Notes: generated by a model not told the origin, from the sequence alone. A stretch of DNA of 64,000 nt from Onchidella celtica (GCA_963931925.1 OZ007582.1:30891929-30955928), one strand, 5' to 3'; positions 12,901 through 23,845 are shown, counted from the stretch's first letter. Translations and numbers: made by a program.

Positions 12901-15272
12901 GGACAGATATCTGCAAATAGCTCAAAGATGATGCGTCCAACTGAAAACAATAATTACAGTATTGTGTTAAATAGATCTGAATGGACAATAACCTTTCACT
13001 TCATGAACAATATTTAAAAATCAACTGACCTTAACTCAATGGAAAATATTCTCATGAATGAAACATGAGAATTTTTACCGGAACAATTGGATGCACAGAG
13101 TGTCTTACTGGACCCACCTGTTCCCTGATGGTATACTTTCTGCCAAAACATTCTAATTTGTACAAGTCAAAACAAGTAATTATTAACATGTTATTAATTT
13201 GGGCTTAAAGGTAATGTCACTATGTCAAGCCTCAATAAATGTAAATGGAACAGTCCTTCCCATCTTAAATTGCCAAGTACCTAAGCTTTACACACTATCT
13301 TTAACAAAATAGCTACAGTTCTGGAATTTGACCTATTGTAGCTCAATTCCAAGGTAAAAACATGGCCACATGAATTTATCATAGAAATGAAATATGGTTA
13401 AAACGGACATTTCTACAGACAAAATAAGGCCAAACAATGTTTTAGAGTTGTAAAGTGCATGTAATCCTAAATATTAACCCACACCCTACCCGTAAAGCCC
13501 GCTGTCTGGTCAGTTATTTTGCTCAAGGGGAATCTTATCTGGGTCGCACCGACTGCTGCCGATGTGCGATGATCACACTATTGCTGTCCACGTGGTTTGG
13601 TTTGCATTTGATCAGTATGAAAACATTCGTTGCTATGTCTTATCACGCTTGATAGTTGATAATGAAATGGGAGGTCTTCCGCCCGTCCGCGCAATAATTT
13701 TTACCGCTATTAAGTAAAGCTCACGGTTACACATTGTTCCAGACCTTATGACCAATTATCATTTCATATTCACAATAACATTTGTAACACACTGGCCAAG
13801 AAAAACAGTACAATCCCAGAAGAAAGTCTGAAGTGGGACAAAATCCGAAAACAGCTGCCATTTTGAAACTTGCTGGGGAGAGGTCACGATCACAGAATTT
13901 ACCAAAAGCGCGACTGGCGAAGGTTTGCTGAAACAAAACTTGATATGGTGTTGAGGAATTTAAACTCACAACACATGGAATGGTCAGATGGACCTGGGGG
14001 CGCGAGGGTCTAGTCAGTTTGTATCACAATGGGCAGTAGTCAGATTGACTAATCGGGCGAAAAGGGGCTGGGGTAGCCATTGGCGATCGACGTACACTCA
14101 AGTAGGCCCTCATTAGCCCAGATCATGCAATCCCCGAGCAGCTGAAGTCGGATTGTTTCGCTACTAAGCCGATTCATAATTTTTTAAAACTATGCAAATT
14201 AACAAGGTCGGTAACTTTCCGTAATTTAGGTCAAGGGTACTGACTGTGAGTATAAGTAAATTTTTACCGGCAATCTGTTAACTCACCTGCGTGGCGAAAT
14301 GGTTAAGACGTGTGATTCAGGAGCGAAAGGGTATGGGTGCGGATCCCAGTATCATCATGATTTATGATTACTATGTATGTGTTCTCTTTCAGATGTTTCT
14401 AACACAGAGAAATCGAGATGAATTGGAATGGAAGCGAGATAAAAAGAACAAAGATACATACATACAACAAATACCACCCATTCAAACCAACTCTATTTTT
14501 TTCTTTCTTTGTCCCATACAAATACTAAACTCAACCTTTTTTTTAACCCGCTCAAAAGTCCCCTCTTTAGTGTGTTTTCTTGACTGGCGCAGATGGGCGG
14601 AAGACCTTCCAATGAATTAACCAGCAAAACCTTTGTCTGTAAGTCTCTAACCAATGATTTGACTTATGATACTTTCGTGAGAACAAAGCATGATAACTAG
14701 CCACACCCTCCAGGCCCTAAACAAATGGTTTCATCCAGATTAACACACACTAATGAACCAATGTGGGCATTTGGGGCAAAGGTCATTTTAGAGCTTGTTT
14801 CTGATTGGTTCTTATATATACAGACTACTTTAGATGATGGTCAGCTTGTGAGAAAATGAGATAATGCAAATTTGTTGAGCAACAGTTTGCATGTGGGGAA
14901 ACTACCTGGAAAGCCTTTGAAAGCTTAGTCTTTGTGAGTCCGACCAGTTAACTGGTTAACATGTTCGTGTCACAATGCCTTTGATTTGGAAGAGACACAG
15001 AGAGCAATAAGACGGCAGTTACGTCTCAAAGAGGACAGCGACCTGATGTGTGAGAATACAGTTTACGCGCGGCTCGGTCAGCTTAACCTTGACCTTAAAT
15101 GTGGCAGCCCAATTCTCTTTATAAATAACATAATTTACAAGTGTCTCATTCGATCAAAGTTTGTCCTCCATCTTCAAACCATAGCCTGTCCAGAGCAATC
15201 CTTACCTTGATGGTCGCCAATGCTCACATCAAAAAAGCAGCGAGGGCGGTGACCGCCCACTTGAACTGTCAT
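922..15272 (-). CDS. PPIG: SR-cyclophilin, peptidyl-prolyl cis-trans isomerase G / NKTR (Moca-cyp) family
   Basis: Nuclear peptidyl-prolyl isomerase linked to splicing factors. Exons in coding order: 15206-15272, 12866-12940, 12102-12209, 11464-11508, 10979-11066, 10370-10399, 9301-9440, 8665-8845, 8274-8459, 7174-7264, 6437-6675, 4963-5069, 4297-4480, 3418-4059, 922-1011. All have AG/GT borders and join in phase, giving about 757 residues; human PPIG has 754. The start [20 protein letters not shown] is the usual cyclophilin N-terminus. The catalytic block reads [15 protein letters not shown], with the Arg, Phe and Gln of the active site. The position equivalent to CypA Trp121 is His (TPHLDNKHVVFG), as in PPIG and NKTR. 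The tail has [15 protein letters not shown] (PPIG-like), a long RS domain and [11 protein letters not shown] (NKTR-like). The final exon after 922 is not resolved. Exon borders are read by eye, without transcripts. Confidence 0.93.
1177..1585 (+). other. GC-rich, open stretch of unknown origin in a PPIG intron
   Basis: This block is visibly richer in G+C than its surroundings and is open on the plus strand in two frames. One frame contains [20 protein letters not shown] and has a possible gtatgt donor after 1369. The other contains [20 protein letters not shown] followed by a possible gtgagt donor near 1580. A pyrimidine-rich acceptor (tttctttag) precedes 1177. It could be an exon of a nested plus-strand gene, a captured gene piece or chance openness. 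I recognise no family. Confidence 0.3.
1630..2845 (+). mobile_element. 5'-truncated LINE with reverse transcriptase domain, in a PPIG intron
   Basis: The segment encodes the palm and thumb of a non-LTR reverse transcriptase: [52 protein letters not shown] and the catalytic LRYADDTAL (Tyr-Ala-Asp-Asp at 2090-2101), then [20 protein letters not shown] and [12 protein letters not shown]. The endonuclease and N-terminal half are missing. The frame shifts near 2630, where a short piece before [20 protein letters not shown] also seems to be lost; the C-terminal motif continues in another frame to about 2820. The end is rich in GATGAC. Clade is uncertain (RTE-like or related endonuclease-RT type). 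Orientation is opposite to the host gene. Confidence 0.9.
2846..3417. other. Intron remainder with a short LINE/SINE 3' tail
   Basis: No gene is recognised at 2846-3330. At 3340-3411 the sequence gcgctatataaaataataat resembles the 3' tail seen at 63040-63108 after a CR1/L2-like LINE. It is probably a very short 3' fragment of that family. Confidence 0.45.
3418..4059 (-). CDS. PPIG: Large RS-domain exon of the PPIG-like gene
   Basis: The frame set by the flanking exons is open for the full 642 bp and reads as a classic RS domain, for example [40 protein letters not shown] and [20 protein letters not shown]. It lacks an early Met, so an ATG-based search misses it and reports a different, spurious frame on the same strand. 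The acceptor is a pyrimidine tract ending ctgtcag; the donor is gtgagta. RS domains are phosphorylated by SR and CLK kinases and direct proteins to nuclear speckles; that role is known for the family, not shown here. Confidence 0.88.
4533..4690. repeat. Intronic repeat, copy 1 (paired with 8908-9090)
   Basis: The stretch starts ctgccaactaaatgaccatt and shares several collinear blocks (aattagttatga, aatacaaaac, cacttca) with 8908-9090 in another intron of the same gene. It is either an interspersed element or an old internal duplication of the gene. Confidence 0.6.
5581..5798. mobile_element. piggyBac-like short inverted-repeat element
   Basis: The element is bounded by TTAA on both sides (5581-5584 and 5795-5798). 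Its ends are inverted repeats, ccctctagtgcc and ggcactagagcg. TTAA duplication is the signature of piggyBac transposition. At about 210 bp it has no coding capacity. Confidence 0.65.
5884..6420. repeat. Interspersed repeat interrupted by a second repeat
   Basis: The outer parts (5884-5960 and 6379-6420) match one family also seen at 58075-58165 and 60235-60365, sharing gagttgtgttca and atgtaaaatacca. The inner 5961-6378 is a separate family. The layout is a nested insertion. Confidence 0.6.
5961..6378. mobile_element. Non-coding inserted element, about 420 bp (copy also at 32945-33378)
   Basis: The ends are short imperfect inverted repeats (ctataggccc and ggacctatag). Many blocks are shared with 32945-33378, such as attgattttgattcgtt, gtcaattctttc, cctttccacccctgtc and atcagctgatccacc. 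It contains no protein-coding signal and the family is not identified. Confidence 0.6.
6437..8845 (-). CDS. PPIG: Charged linker and conserved TPPHW region of the PPIG-like gene
   Basis: Four exons (8665-8845, 8274-8459, 7174-7264, 6437-6675). The first is almost entirely Lys, Glu and Ser ([19 protein letters not shown]), a likely nuclear localisation region. The second contains [17 protein letters not shown], matching the EEIPPIP..FLMR element of PPIG. The third holds [11 protein letters not shown] and the fourth [20 protein letters not shown], both hallmarks of PPIG orthologues after the cyclophilin domain. Phases are 2, 2, 0 and 2 at the downstream borders and all agree. Confidence 0.9.
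8908..9090. repeat. Intronic repeat, copy 2 (paired with 4533-4690)
   Basis: It starts with ctgccaactaaatgaccact and is collinear with 4533-4690 apart from a short internal insertion. It lies between the cyclophilin exon ending at 9301 and the Lys-rich exon. Confidence 0.6.
9301..15272 (-). CDS. PPIG: Cyclophilin (PPIase) domain, seven exons of the PPIG-like gene
   Basis: These seven exons encode about 184 residues covering the whole cyclophilin fold. Successive pieces are [100 protein letters not shown] and [15 protein letters not shown], ending in RITNCGEL. One exon (10370-10399) is only 30 bp and carries the substrate-site loop; its phase (1+27+2) fits both neighbours exactly. Introns here are 400-2,300 bp and hold several repeats listed separately. 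Confidence 0.93.
9441..10369. other. PPIG intron without recognised features
   Basis: AT-rich intron sequence. Short open frames have no homology I recognise and no coding character. Confidence 0.6.
11509..13650. other. PPIG introns without recognised features
   Basis: Apart from the coding exons 12102-12209 and 12866-12940, this AT-rich stretch shows no repeat boundary or coding signal that I can support. Confidence 0.55.
13663..14612. mobile_element. Non-autonomous DNA element with about 30 bp inverted ends
   Basis: The left end carries ggaggtcttccgcccgtc; the right end carries its near inverse, gatgggcggaagaccttcc. The interior (13990-14060) contains gagggtctagtcagtttgta and gggcagtagtcagattgac, both also found inverted within 26165-26439. 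A tRNA-like segment sits inside at 14287-14360. No transposase is present. Confidence 0.55.
14287..14360 (+). repeat. tRNA-like sequence, probable SINE head or tRNA pseudogene
   Basis: An A-box-like tggcgaaatggttaagacg and a B-box-like ggtgcggatccc have tRNA-like spacing, recalling Leu/Ser tRNAs. The acceptor stem does not pair convincingly, so I do not call a functional tRNA. Confidence 0.4.
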
Positions 15273-15992
15273 ATTGTATCTGTGGAGACAGATTACGACA
15301 TGTCAATGTATGCATAGTGACTGTGCTAGGAACTGTAAAACCAGCCCTTGATTAGCATAGTTCTACTTTCAGGATTATCTTCTGCATTCTACTAGTAAGC
15401 TACTGATTAGCTCCTAATGCCTACACCATTCCAATGACTTGTGAATATGCTATCACATGAAGACCTTTGTTTGCATTGAAGACCACATCAAGCATGCATT
15501 GTAAGGAGGGGCAGTGCAACACTCATTCCCATTCTCTCTGAAAGGACTTTCAAAATACATTATGTAGAGATCCACACTGATGTCTGGAAAGCAGTTTCTA
15601 ATGACATTGAGATGATTAACATGCCAAGCATTCGCAATGAAGCATGCAATGTTTTGGGGGATTTAGGTAGGCCTAGGCCTAGACCTCTATATCTTTTTAT
15701 TAAAACAAAACCATAAGGATAGACTATGTCCTACATTCATCAATTTAAGTAGCAAAGTTATCAATAGCTCAGGACGGTTTCCATGTCACTTCCAGGATGA
15801 GATAATTTCGTCGTAATGGAGTCCACACCTCACAAAAGGGACATATTGAAAGAAACTGAAAGTCGTAACCGTGACATGCTCAAAATGCAGACTTGAATCA
15901 AATAAAATACCATCTGCCAGATATATTATCACGCATGAAGCGCAAACAACTTGCAGTGGAGCTCCGTTATATGAAACAATCCATAGAGCAAG

Positions 15993-16060
15993 ATTTACCT
16001 TCACTCGATACTCAGAAACAGCAATGCCGCCAACGCCGGAAGTGCTGCTACTTAGATAAG
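15993..16060 (-). promoter_or_regulatory. PPIG: Probable PPIG promoter and 5' untranslated exon
   Basis: Reading the minus strand, a possible non-coding first exon ends at 15999 with a gtaaat donor. It joins to an acceptor at 15280 (tctccacag) just before the start codon at 15272. CCGGAAGT at 16036-16043 is a consensus ETS-factor site, common at the start of housekeeping genes. The start site itself is inferred. Confidence 0.5.
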
Positions 16061-16070
16061 GGAAGTAACA

Positions 16071-17049
16071 ACAAAATCTACGCAAGTTATCGTAAGTGTA
16101 ACGTAACGAGAAAACCATATCAGCAAATGATAATGTGGGAACTCTCTCCGCCAGGGTATCCCATCAAAAACAAATTAAATAAACTGATAAACAATCAAAT
16201 TTAAAATAAACGAAAAACGTAGATGGCCCTCATTCCAGTTTTGCAAAAATCCAAGTAACTATCGATTAGGTTAAGAAAAAATAAGATGAATATTTATGAA
16301 CATTCTTTCACAGATATCATTAAGAGCACACTATACACATAATAATTATAAATTATATCCTGTGTATTATTACATGCACATATCACACCTCAAACATAAC
16401 CACTGACGTGCTACTGTGTATGCAGATCGCCTGCAGTGGTTTTTTTATTTTTTTAGGGGGGGGGTGGGGGGGGGGGGTCACTGGGATCTAGGCATTTTTT
16501 AAGGCCTTCGAATTTGTCAGGCCTTTATGTACCGGTACATAAGATTTGTCTGACTTATAAAGATTCAGACAAGATCGCGAACAAGTACATGTTTATAAAA
16601 CGAATGCAATTGTATTGCCAATGTATCGCCTTGTTTCCTATGAGTACTGGTGATAAGTTAAAGTGAGTGAGTACGGGCATTTTGGAAGGCGGGGGGGGGG
16701 GGGAGGGGGCGATGAGCTCAGCGTCGATGTGAAATGAATGCAAGGAATATTTATATCCCTCAATGTGCGCTGCTTATCTAATTAGCTGTAGGCCTATTTA
16801 ATTTTAAAAGAAAAGTCAACATCCCATGCAATTTGTCTCCCCCGGCGTCTGACCGCTTCCTATACATGAATTTTACAGTTTATTTGTAGAGTGGAGGATG
16901 GGGAAATAAGCTGTTGGACAGTTAAAGGGGCGTATTTACGTATTAGCTAAAAATCTAGGTTGAGTTGAATGGTAGGCTGCATTAATTAAAAAGGCCCCTT
17001 GCAATGTGTAAATGTGATTCCAAGCATAACTAAGGCCAGGCATACATCG
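16071..17049. other. Intergenic spacer with G-rich runs
   Basis: The region separates the PPIG promoter from the first satellite array. Long G runs lie at about 16456-16478 and 16691-16706. No gene is recognised. Confidence 0.6.
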
Positions 17050-20000
17050 AGTCTCAATCAGACGTAGATTTCAATAGTGTTGGTGACAAGACTGACGCAC
17101 AAGTCCGACAAATTGGCCAACAGCAGGTCTGATGCACAAGTTCGACAAGTTGGCAGAAAATCTGACAAGTCTGACGCACAAGTCTAACAAGATGGCCAAA
17201 AAATCGGACAAGACTGACGCACAAGTCCAACAAGTTGGCTGATAAATTATAACAGATCTGTTGCACAAATAAAACAGGTTGGCCGAAAAATCGAACAAAT
17301 CCGACGTGCAAGTCCAACAACATGGCCGAAAAGTTACTACATGTCTGACACACAAGTTCGACGAGTTGGCCAAAAAATGTGATAAGTCCAAGGTACAATT
17401 CCAAGAAGTTGAGCAGAAAATTTTGAAATGTCTGGTGCAAAAGTCCGAAAGAGAACAAAAATAATTACGACAAGTCTGACGCACTAGTCCGACGAGTTGA
17501 CCAAAAAATCCGATAAGCCTCACACGGAAGTCCAACATGTTGGCCCCAAAATATTGGCAAATCCGAAGCACAAGTCCGGCAAGTTGATGTAAAAATCTGG
17601 TGAACAAGTCTGACAAGTTGGCCAAATATTCCAACAAGTCTGACACACAAATCCGACAAATTCACCAAAAAATCTGACAAGACTAATGCGCCACTTCAAC
17701 AAGTTTGTTGAAAAATCCAATAACTCTGAAACTCAAGCCTAACAATTTGGCTGAAAAATTCTGACAAGTCTGATGCACAAGTTCGACAAGTTGGTTGAAA
17801 AAGTCTGACAATTCTGACATACAAGTCCGACAAGTTGGGCAAAAAATTCCGAAAACTCTGATGCACAAATCCAACTAGTTGGCTGAAAAATCCAACAAGT
17901 TCAACGTAGAAGTCCAACAAGTTGACTGAAAAATTATGACAAGTCTAACGCACAAGTCCGACTAGTTGGCCAAAAAATTTGACAAGAATAATCCATAAGT
18001 TCGACTAGTTGGCCCAAAAATGCGATAAGTCTGACGCACAAGTCAAGCAGGTTGGTCGAAAAATTCTGACCAGCGAGAAGTACAAGTCTAATAAGTTGGC
18101 CGAAAAGTTATGACCAGTCTGAAGCACAAGTCTGATGAGTTTACCAAAAAATCTGACAAGACTGACACACAAGTTCGACAACTTGGTAGAGAAATCCAAT
18201 AAGTCTGAAACACAAACCCAACAGGTTAACCGAAAAATCTAACGAGTCCGACTTACAAGATCAAGAGATTGGTCAAAAAATTTTGACAAGACTGACAAGT
18301 TCTTGGTCAAAAAATTTTGACAAGATTAACGCAGAAGTCCAACAAGTTAGTGAAAAAATTTTGAGAAGTCTGACGCACAAATCCAATAAGTTGGGTGAAA
18401 AATCTGACAGGTCCATCATGCAAGTCCAAGAAGGTGGCCAAAAAATTTGACAAGACTCATGCAAAAGTCCGACAACTTGGAACGAAAATCGGATAAGTCT
18501 GATGCACATGATAAACAAGTTGGTTGAAAAATTCTGTCAAGTCTGATGTGCAAATCCAATAAGTTGGCCAAAAACTTATGACGAGTCTGAGAAGTTGGCC
18601 AAAAAATCTGACAAGACTGACGTACAAATCCAACAAGTTGGCCAAAAAATCTAAGTTGACCGATAAAATATGACGTGTGTTTCACAAGTCCGACAACTTG
18701 ACTAAAAAAACCGACGAACAAGTCTGACAAATTGGCCCAAAGATCTGATAAGTATGAAGCAGAAGTCAAACATGTTGGCCGAAAAATTCTGGCAAGTCCG
18801 ATGCAGAAATCCAACTAGTTGGGCAAAAAATCGGATGAACAAGCCTGACAAGCTGGCCAAAAAGTCCAATAAATCTGATTCACAAATCTAAGAAGTTGAC
18901 TGAAAAATCTGACCAGTGGAGGTCCAACAAGTTGGCCGAAAAATTACGACATGTCTGATGCACAAGTCCGATGACTTGGCCAAAAAATCTGACAAGAATC
19001 ATGCACAAGTCCGACAAGTATTATAATGGCCCAAAAACCTGATAAGTCAGAAGTCCAACAGGTTGCTAAAAAAATTCTGACAAGTAAGAAGTACGAGTCC
19101 AGCAAGTTCGCTGAAAAGACATGACAGGTCTGAAGCACAAGTTCGACGAGTTGGAAAGAAAATCTGACAAGTTCAACAATTTGGACGAAAAATCTGATAG
19201 CTCTGAAACACAAGCCCAACAAGTTGGCTGAAAAATTCTGACAAGTCTCAAGCACAACTCTGACAAGTTGGCTGGAAAAACCCGATAAGTCTGACGCATA
19301 AGTCCAACAAGTTGGTAGGAAAATTCTGGCATGTCCGACATGCAAGTCCAACAAATTGGCAAAAAAAGTAACGACAAGTCTGAAGCGCAAGTCCAACAAG
19401 TTGGCCCAAAAAATCTGACGATTCTTAAGTAAAAGTCAACAAATTGGCCGAAAAGGTCTGGCAAATCCGATGTGCCAATCCAACTTGGTGGCTGAAAAGT
19501 TATGACAAGTTCGACGCACAATTTCGATGAGTTGGCCATAAAAGTAGGACTAGTCCGATTTACAAGTCCAACAAGTTGGTCAAAAAATTTTGACAAGTGT
19601 GACGCACATGTCCAACAGGGAGGTAAAAAAATTTTGAGAAGCCTGACTGCACAGTGTCCGACAAGTTGACTAGAAAATTTTCCACGAGTTGAACAATTGG
19701 GATGAAAAATGCCGAAAAGTCTGACACAAATCCAACAAGTTGGCAAAAAAATCCAACAAGTCCAACCTGCAAATTCAACAAGTTGGCCGAAAAATTATGT
19801 CAAGTCTAACGAGTTGTCCCAAAAATTCGATAAGTCTGACGCACAAGTCCAACAAGTTGCTAAAAAAATTCTGACAAGTAAGACGTGCAAGTCCAACAAG
19901 TTGGCCGAAAAGTTTCGTCAAGCCTGACGCACTAGTATGACAAGTTGGCCAAAAAATCTTACTAGACTGATGCACAAGTTTGACAAGTTGGCCGAAAAAT

Positions 20001-20910
20001 CTGATAAGTCTGATGCAGAAGTCCGATGAGCTGGCTGAAAAATTACAAGCCTGGCAAGTCTGAGCACAAGACGGACAAAATGAGCAAAAATGTCTGATGT
20101 TGGCCAAAAATTCTGACAAGTCTGATGCACAAGTTCAAGAAGTTGGCCGAAAAATCTGACAAATCCGACTTACAAGTCCAACAATTGGTAAAAAAAATTT
20201 TGCGAAGTCTGACGCACAGTGTCTGACAAGTTGGCTGGAAAATTTTCTACAAATCCGACAACTGGGACAAAAAATGCCGAAAAGCCTGATGCTTACATCC
20301 AACAAGTTGTCGAAAAAATCCGACGTCCAATAAGTTGGCCGAAAAATTAGGACAAGTCTGACAAGCTGTCCCAAAAATCCGATAAGTCTGACGCATGAGT
20401 TGGCCAAAAAGTCTGACAAGTCCAGTGTACATGTACAAGTCTAACAAGTTGACAGAAAAAGTCAGACGAGTCTGCTGTACAAATCCAACATGTTGGTTCA
20501 AAAAGTCTGACAAGTCTGCCGCACAGGCCCAACAACCCCAGGGCACAAGTCTGACAAGTCCCAAAAAAAGTAAAAAACATCTGATATTTTTAGCAATCAC
20601 GACATGTTCAGCAAGTGCACTGTACAGGTTCAACAAGTCCGACAAGTCCACCACTCAGATTCGACAAATCCGACAAGTCTGCCGCTTAGATTCGACAGGT
20701 CTGACAAATCTGACAAACCCAACAAATCAGCCGCACAAATCCAACAAGTCTGAGGCAGAAGTCCAACAAACTCGACACAAGCCTGTAACACAAGTCCGAC
20801 AAGTCCAAAAAATCTGTCACACATGTTCAATAAGTCCAACAAGTTTGCCGGGCAAGTCTGACAACACCGGCGAAGTCAACAAGCGTTGCACAAGCCAAAC
20901 AAATATGACA
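17050..20910. repeat. Minisatellite array 1, 43-44 bp monomers
   Basis: Dozens of diverged monomers are built around acaagtctgacgcacaag and aacaagttggcc followed by an A-rich spacer. The unit is 43 or 44 bp, so it steps through all reading frames. On the minus strand each frame is open and gives repeats such as LVRFFGQLVGLVRQTC, NFLANLLDLCVRL and FRPTCWTCASDLS. A higher-order copy is visible: 19628-19770 and 20200-20330 match over several monomers. From about 20420 the array becomes a simpler, irregular run based on a 9 bp acaagtccg core. These ORFs are not treated as proteins. Confidence 0.9.
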
Positions 20911-23845
20911 AGTCTTTTGTAAAACTTTGTTTCCATGAGATATGTGATTTGACCATGACATCGACGTTATAGATGATAATTTAAAGGTTATAGGACTTTA
21001 AGTGTTAAAGATGGTGAGGTATTGCAAGTCCAACAAGTTTTTCCCTTCTACTGTTAAATTTTGTTTCTATAAGATGGGCCATGAGTATCATAATGTAGAA
21101 TTTATGGGATTTTTAGTGGTAAGGGTGGTGAGGTCATCTCTTTGGTAATGGATGTGTCTATTTAGTATCGAATTTCGAATCGTCAGACATGAAACTATTA
21201 TGAAATCATTGCAATGTTTTGTTAGACCTATTTATTTTTTATTCAAACTTGTAAACCAGAGGACAAAAAACCCTAATGTAAATGCAAGTGAAAAGTTTCA
21301 CATGTTCGAGAAAGTAAGAGAAAGTATTCAATCTGTTGTGACATTCACTTGAATGAGAATATATAATGGTATCGATTCCCACTTCTGGTTCCGGTTTTGT
21401 AGATAAAAGTCAAGAAGATGTCAAGGGCGAAGGGAGATTATCATGTGTGCAGTTTACACTTTTGCAAAAAGAATATTTATTCCCCTTTTTCCTTTTGAAG
21501 GCTTATATATCTTTGGCTTATGGTGTTAATCGAACGTGTTTGAATGAAAATCATGTATTTTAAGTGAGGTTTGTGAAGAAATGGATTTAATATGTGAGTT
21601 TATGCATAATGAGGTCAAACCCATAACGACAGACAATGTATGGATTCTGTGTCATATAAGAAAAACCCAAATTTATTTATAGTACTAGGGGGGACAAGGT
21701 GGTCTAGAGGCAAGGGCAGTGCAGGCATGTTGGAAAGTGGATTTTTCTCATATTTTCAGGTCCCTGGTCCTATTGAGGGGTAGGATCGAGTAGTTCTTGG
21801 AAATTGGATTTTTCTCATATTTCCAAGTCCCTGGTCCTATTGGGGGGTAGGATCGAGTACCTAGTCTTCTCGGATAAGGACGAAAAAATTCGGAGGGCCC
21901 GTGTGCGCGTTGCGCACGTTAAAGATACCTTGGCAGTTGGAAATCGTAAAGAGCAGGCCGAAAGGCCGCTGCCCGGGCAAAATTGAAATTAATAGATTAA
22001 AATTTATCCATATCCTCCCCCCCCCCCCGCCAGAACAAGAAATAATAAAACAAGTAAAGTGAGGTGTAAATGCCAAGGGCAGCGAACCTCCTAAAATAAA
22101 GACCTCAAATCATTTATAGTACTAGGAGGGGACAAGGTGGTCTAGAGGCAAGGTGCTCGCCTCTCATGCCAAGGGTCCCGGAACCCGGGCAGTGCAGGCA
22201 TGTTGGAAAGTGGATTTTTCTCATATTTTCAAGTCCCTGGTCCTATTGGGGGGTAGGATCGAGTAGTTCTTGGAAATTGGATTTTTCTCATATTTTCAAG
22301 TCCCTGGTCCTATTGGGGCGTAGGATCGAGCACCTAGTCTTCTCGGATAAGGACGAAAAAATTCGGAGGGCCCGTGTGCACGTTGCGCACGTTAAAGATA
22401 CCTTGGCAGTTGGAAATCGCAAAATTGAAATTAATAGATTAAAATTTATCCATATCCTCCCCCCCCCCCCCCGCCAGAACAAGAAATAATAAAACAAGTA
22501 AAGTGAGGTGTAAATGCCAAAGGCAGCGAACCTCCTAAAATAAAGACCTCAAATCATTTATAGTACTAGGATCGAGTACCTAGTCTTCTCGAATAAGGAC
22601 GAAAAAATTCGGAGGGCCCGTGTGCACGTTGCGCACGTTAAAGATACCTTGGCAGTTGGAAATCGTAAAGAGCAGGCCGAAAGGCCGCTGCCCGGGCAAA
22701 ATTGAAATTAATAGATTAAAATGTATCCATATCCTCCCTCCCCCCCCCCCCGCCAGAACAAGAAATAATAAAACAAGTAAAGTGAGGTGTAAATGCCAAG
22801 GGCAGCGAACCTCCTAAAATAAAGACCTCAAATCATTTATAGTACAGGATCGAGTACCTAGTCTTCTCGGATAAGGACGAAAAAATTCGGAGGGCTCGTG
22901 TGCACGTTGCGCACGTTAAAGATACCTTGGCAGTTGGAAATCGTAAAGAGCATTTTCGGCCGCTGCCCGGGCAAAATTGAAATTAATAGATTAAAATTTA
23001 TCCATATCATCTCCCCCCCCCCCCCCCCCCCCCGCCAGAACAAGAAATAATAAAACAAGTAAAGTGAGGTGTAAATGCCAAGGGCAGCGAACCTCCCATG
23101 TGGCGTCGAGGTCGGCGGTCGGCCAAGGTACTCGCACGGCTAGTCATGCTGTAAAGCTTGGGGAGTCCTTGAGGCGCTACTAAGGGACTGAGAGTTGGGG
23201 TGGAGTTTGGTCGGGGGTAGGCCGGACAAAACATACGGATAAGAACCAACTTCCTTAGATCTTAAGGGGGCAACTGGTACTTTAGTGTATTAGACTTAGG
23301 ATCGTCCATGTCATGGGAAATGTGCTCTCGCAACCACATATTCAAACGGCACACGTAGTGTAGCTATGTAGGGTAATGTGTGATGGAGTCCCCGTGCCAC
23401 TTTTTTGTTTTTTTTTTGTTTGATACGATATGATCTCTGTTAGGGGATTTCTTTTGCTGTATTGGTTGTAGAAAAAGATGGCAGAAAGTGTAGATTTTGA
23501 GTTATTACTCACTGTAGCGGAATAGGATCGGCCCTGTGCTCTTGATTTATACAAGAGTAGAATCACAACTGCCTTCAGGAAGAAAGCACATAGAATGCTT
23601 CAAGCGCGAGAAAAAAAGCTATCACCTCAAGACAAGCGCTTAAATACAGCTTCGTGAAGTATTCCACTCAAACCCTTTCGACACACAAAGAGAACGCATG
23701 TATCGTAAAGCTTGCTTCATAGAGCACTGCTTGTAAAATCAAGCGTGTTTTGGAGTATTGGAATTAAATTCTTTTTTCAGGCGTTGAAGTGACTTGCTCC
23801 ATAGTGTGTAGTTACTTGAGTACTTTTCGAACTTCTGGCAGGATA
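20911..23845. repeat. 3' flank of array 1, duplicated at 50926-52690
   Basis: From the end of the array onwards the sequence is collinear with 50926-52690. Shared blocks include gtaaaactttgtttcca, ggtaagggtggtgaggtcat, gtcgaggtcggcggtcgg and agatggcagaaagtgtag. The match is interrupted in this copy by the SINE-rich insertion at 21687-23093. Similarity fades after about 23845. The array plus this flank therefore behave as one repeated unit. Confidence 0.8.
21687..23093 (+). mobile_element. Cluster of SINE-derived units, partly tandem
   Basis: Four units share cttctcggataaggacg, gcgcacgttaaagatacct and ggcagttggaaatcg, each ending in a long C run and gccagaacaagaaataata. The head at 22131-22200 has the tRNA-like gtggtctagaggcaaggtg box. 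A full-length relative in the other orientation lies at 57815-58070. Tail spacings of about 250-470 bp indicate local duplication. The central motif resembles conserved cores of marine-invertebrate SINEs; I cannot assign the superfamily. Confidence 0.75.

Noticed and set aside
14287-14360. Functional tRNA gene
   Set aside because: Box-like motifs are present but acceptor and anticodon stems do not pair convincingly; better read as a SINE head or pseudogene.
17050-20910. CRISPR-like regularity of direct repeats
   Set aside because: No unique spacers; the repeats are contiguous diverged monomers in an animal genome, so this is a minisatellite.
21804-22489. ORFs with repeated SDKDEKIRRARV peptide
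   Set aside because: Translations of repeated SINE bodies, not a protein family.
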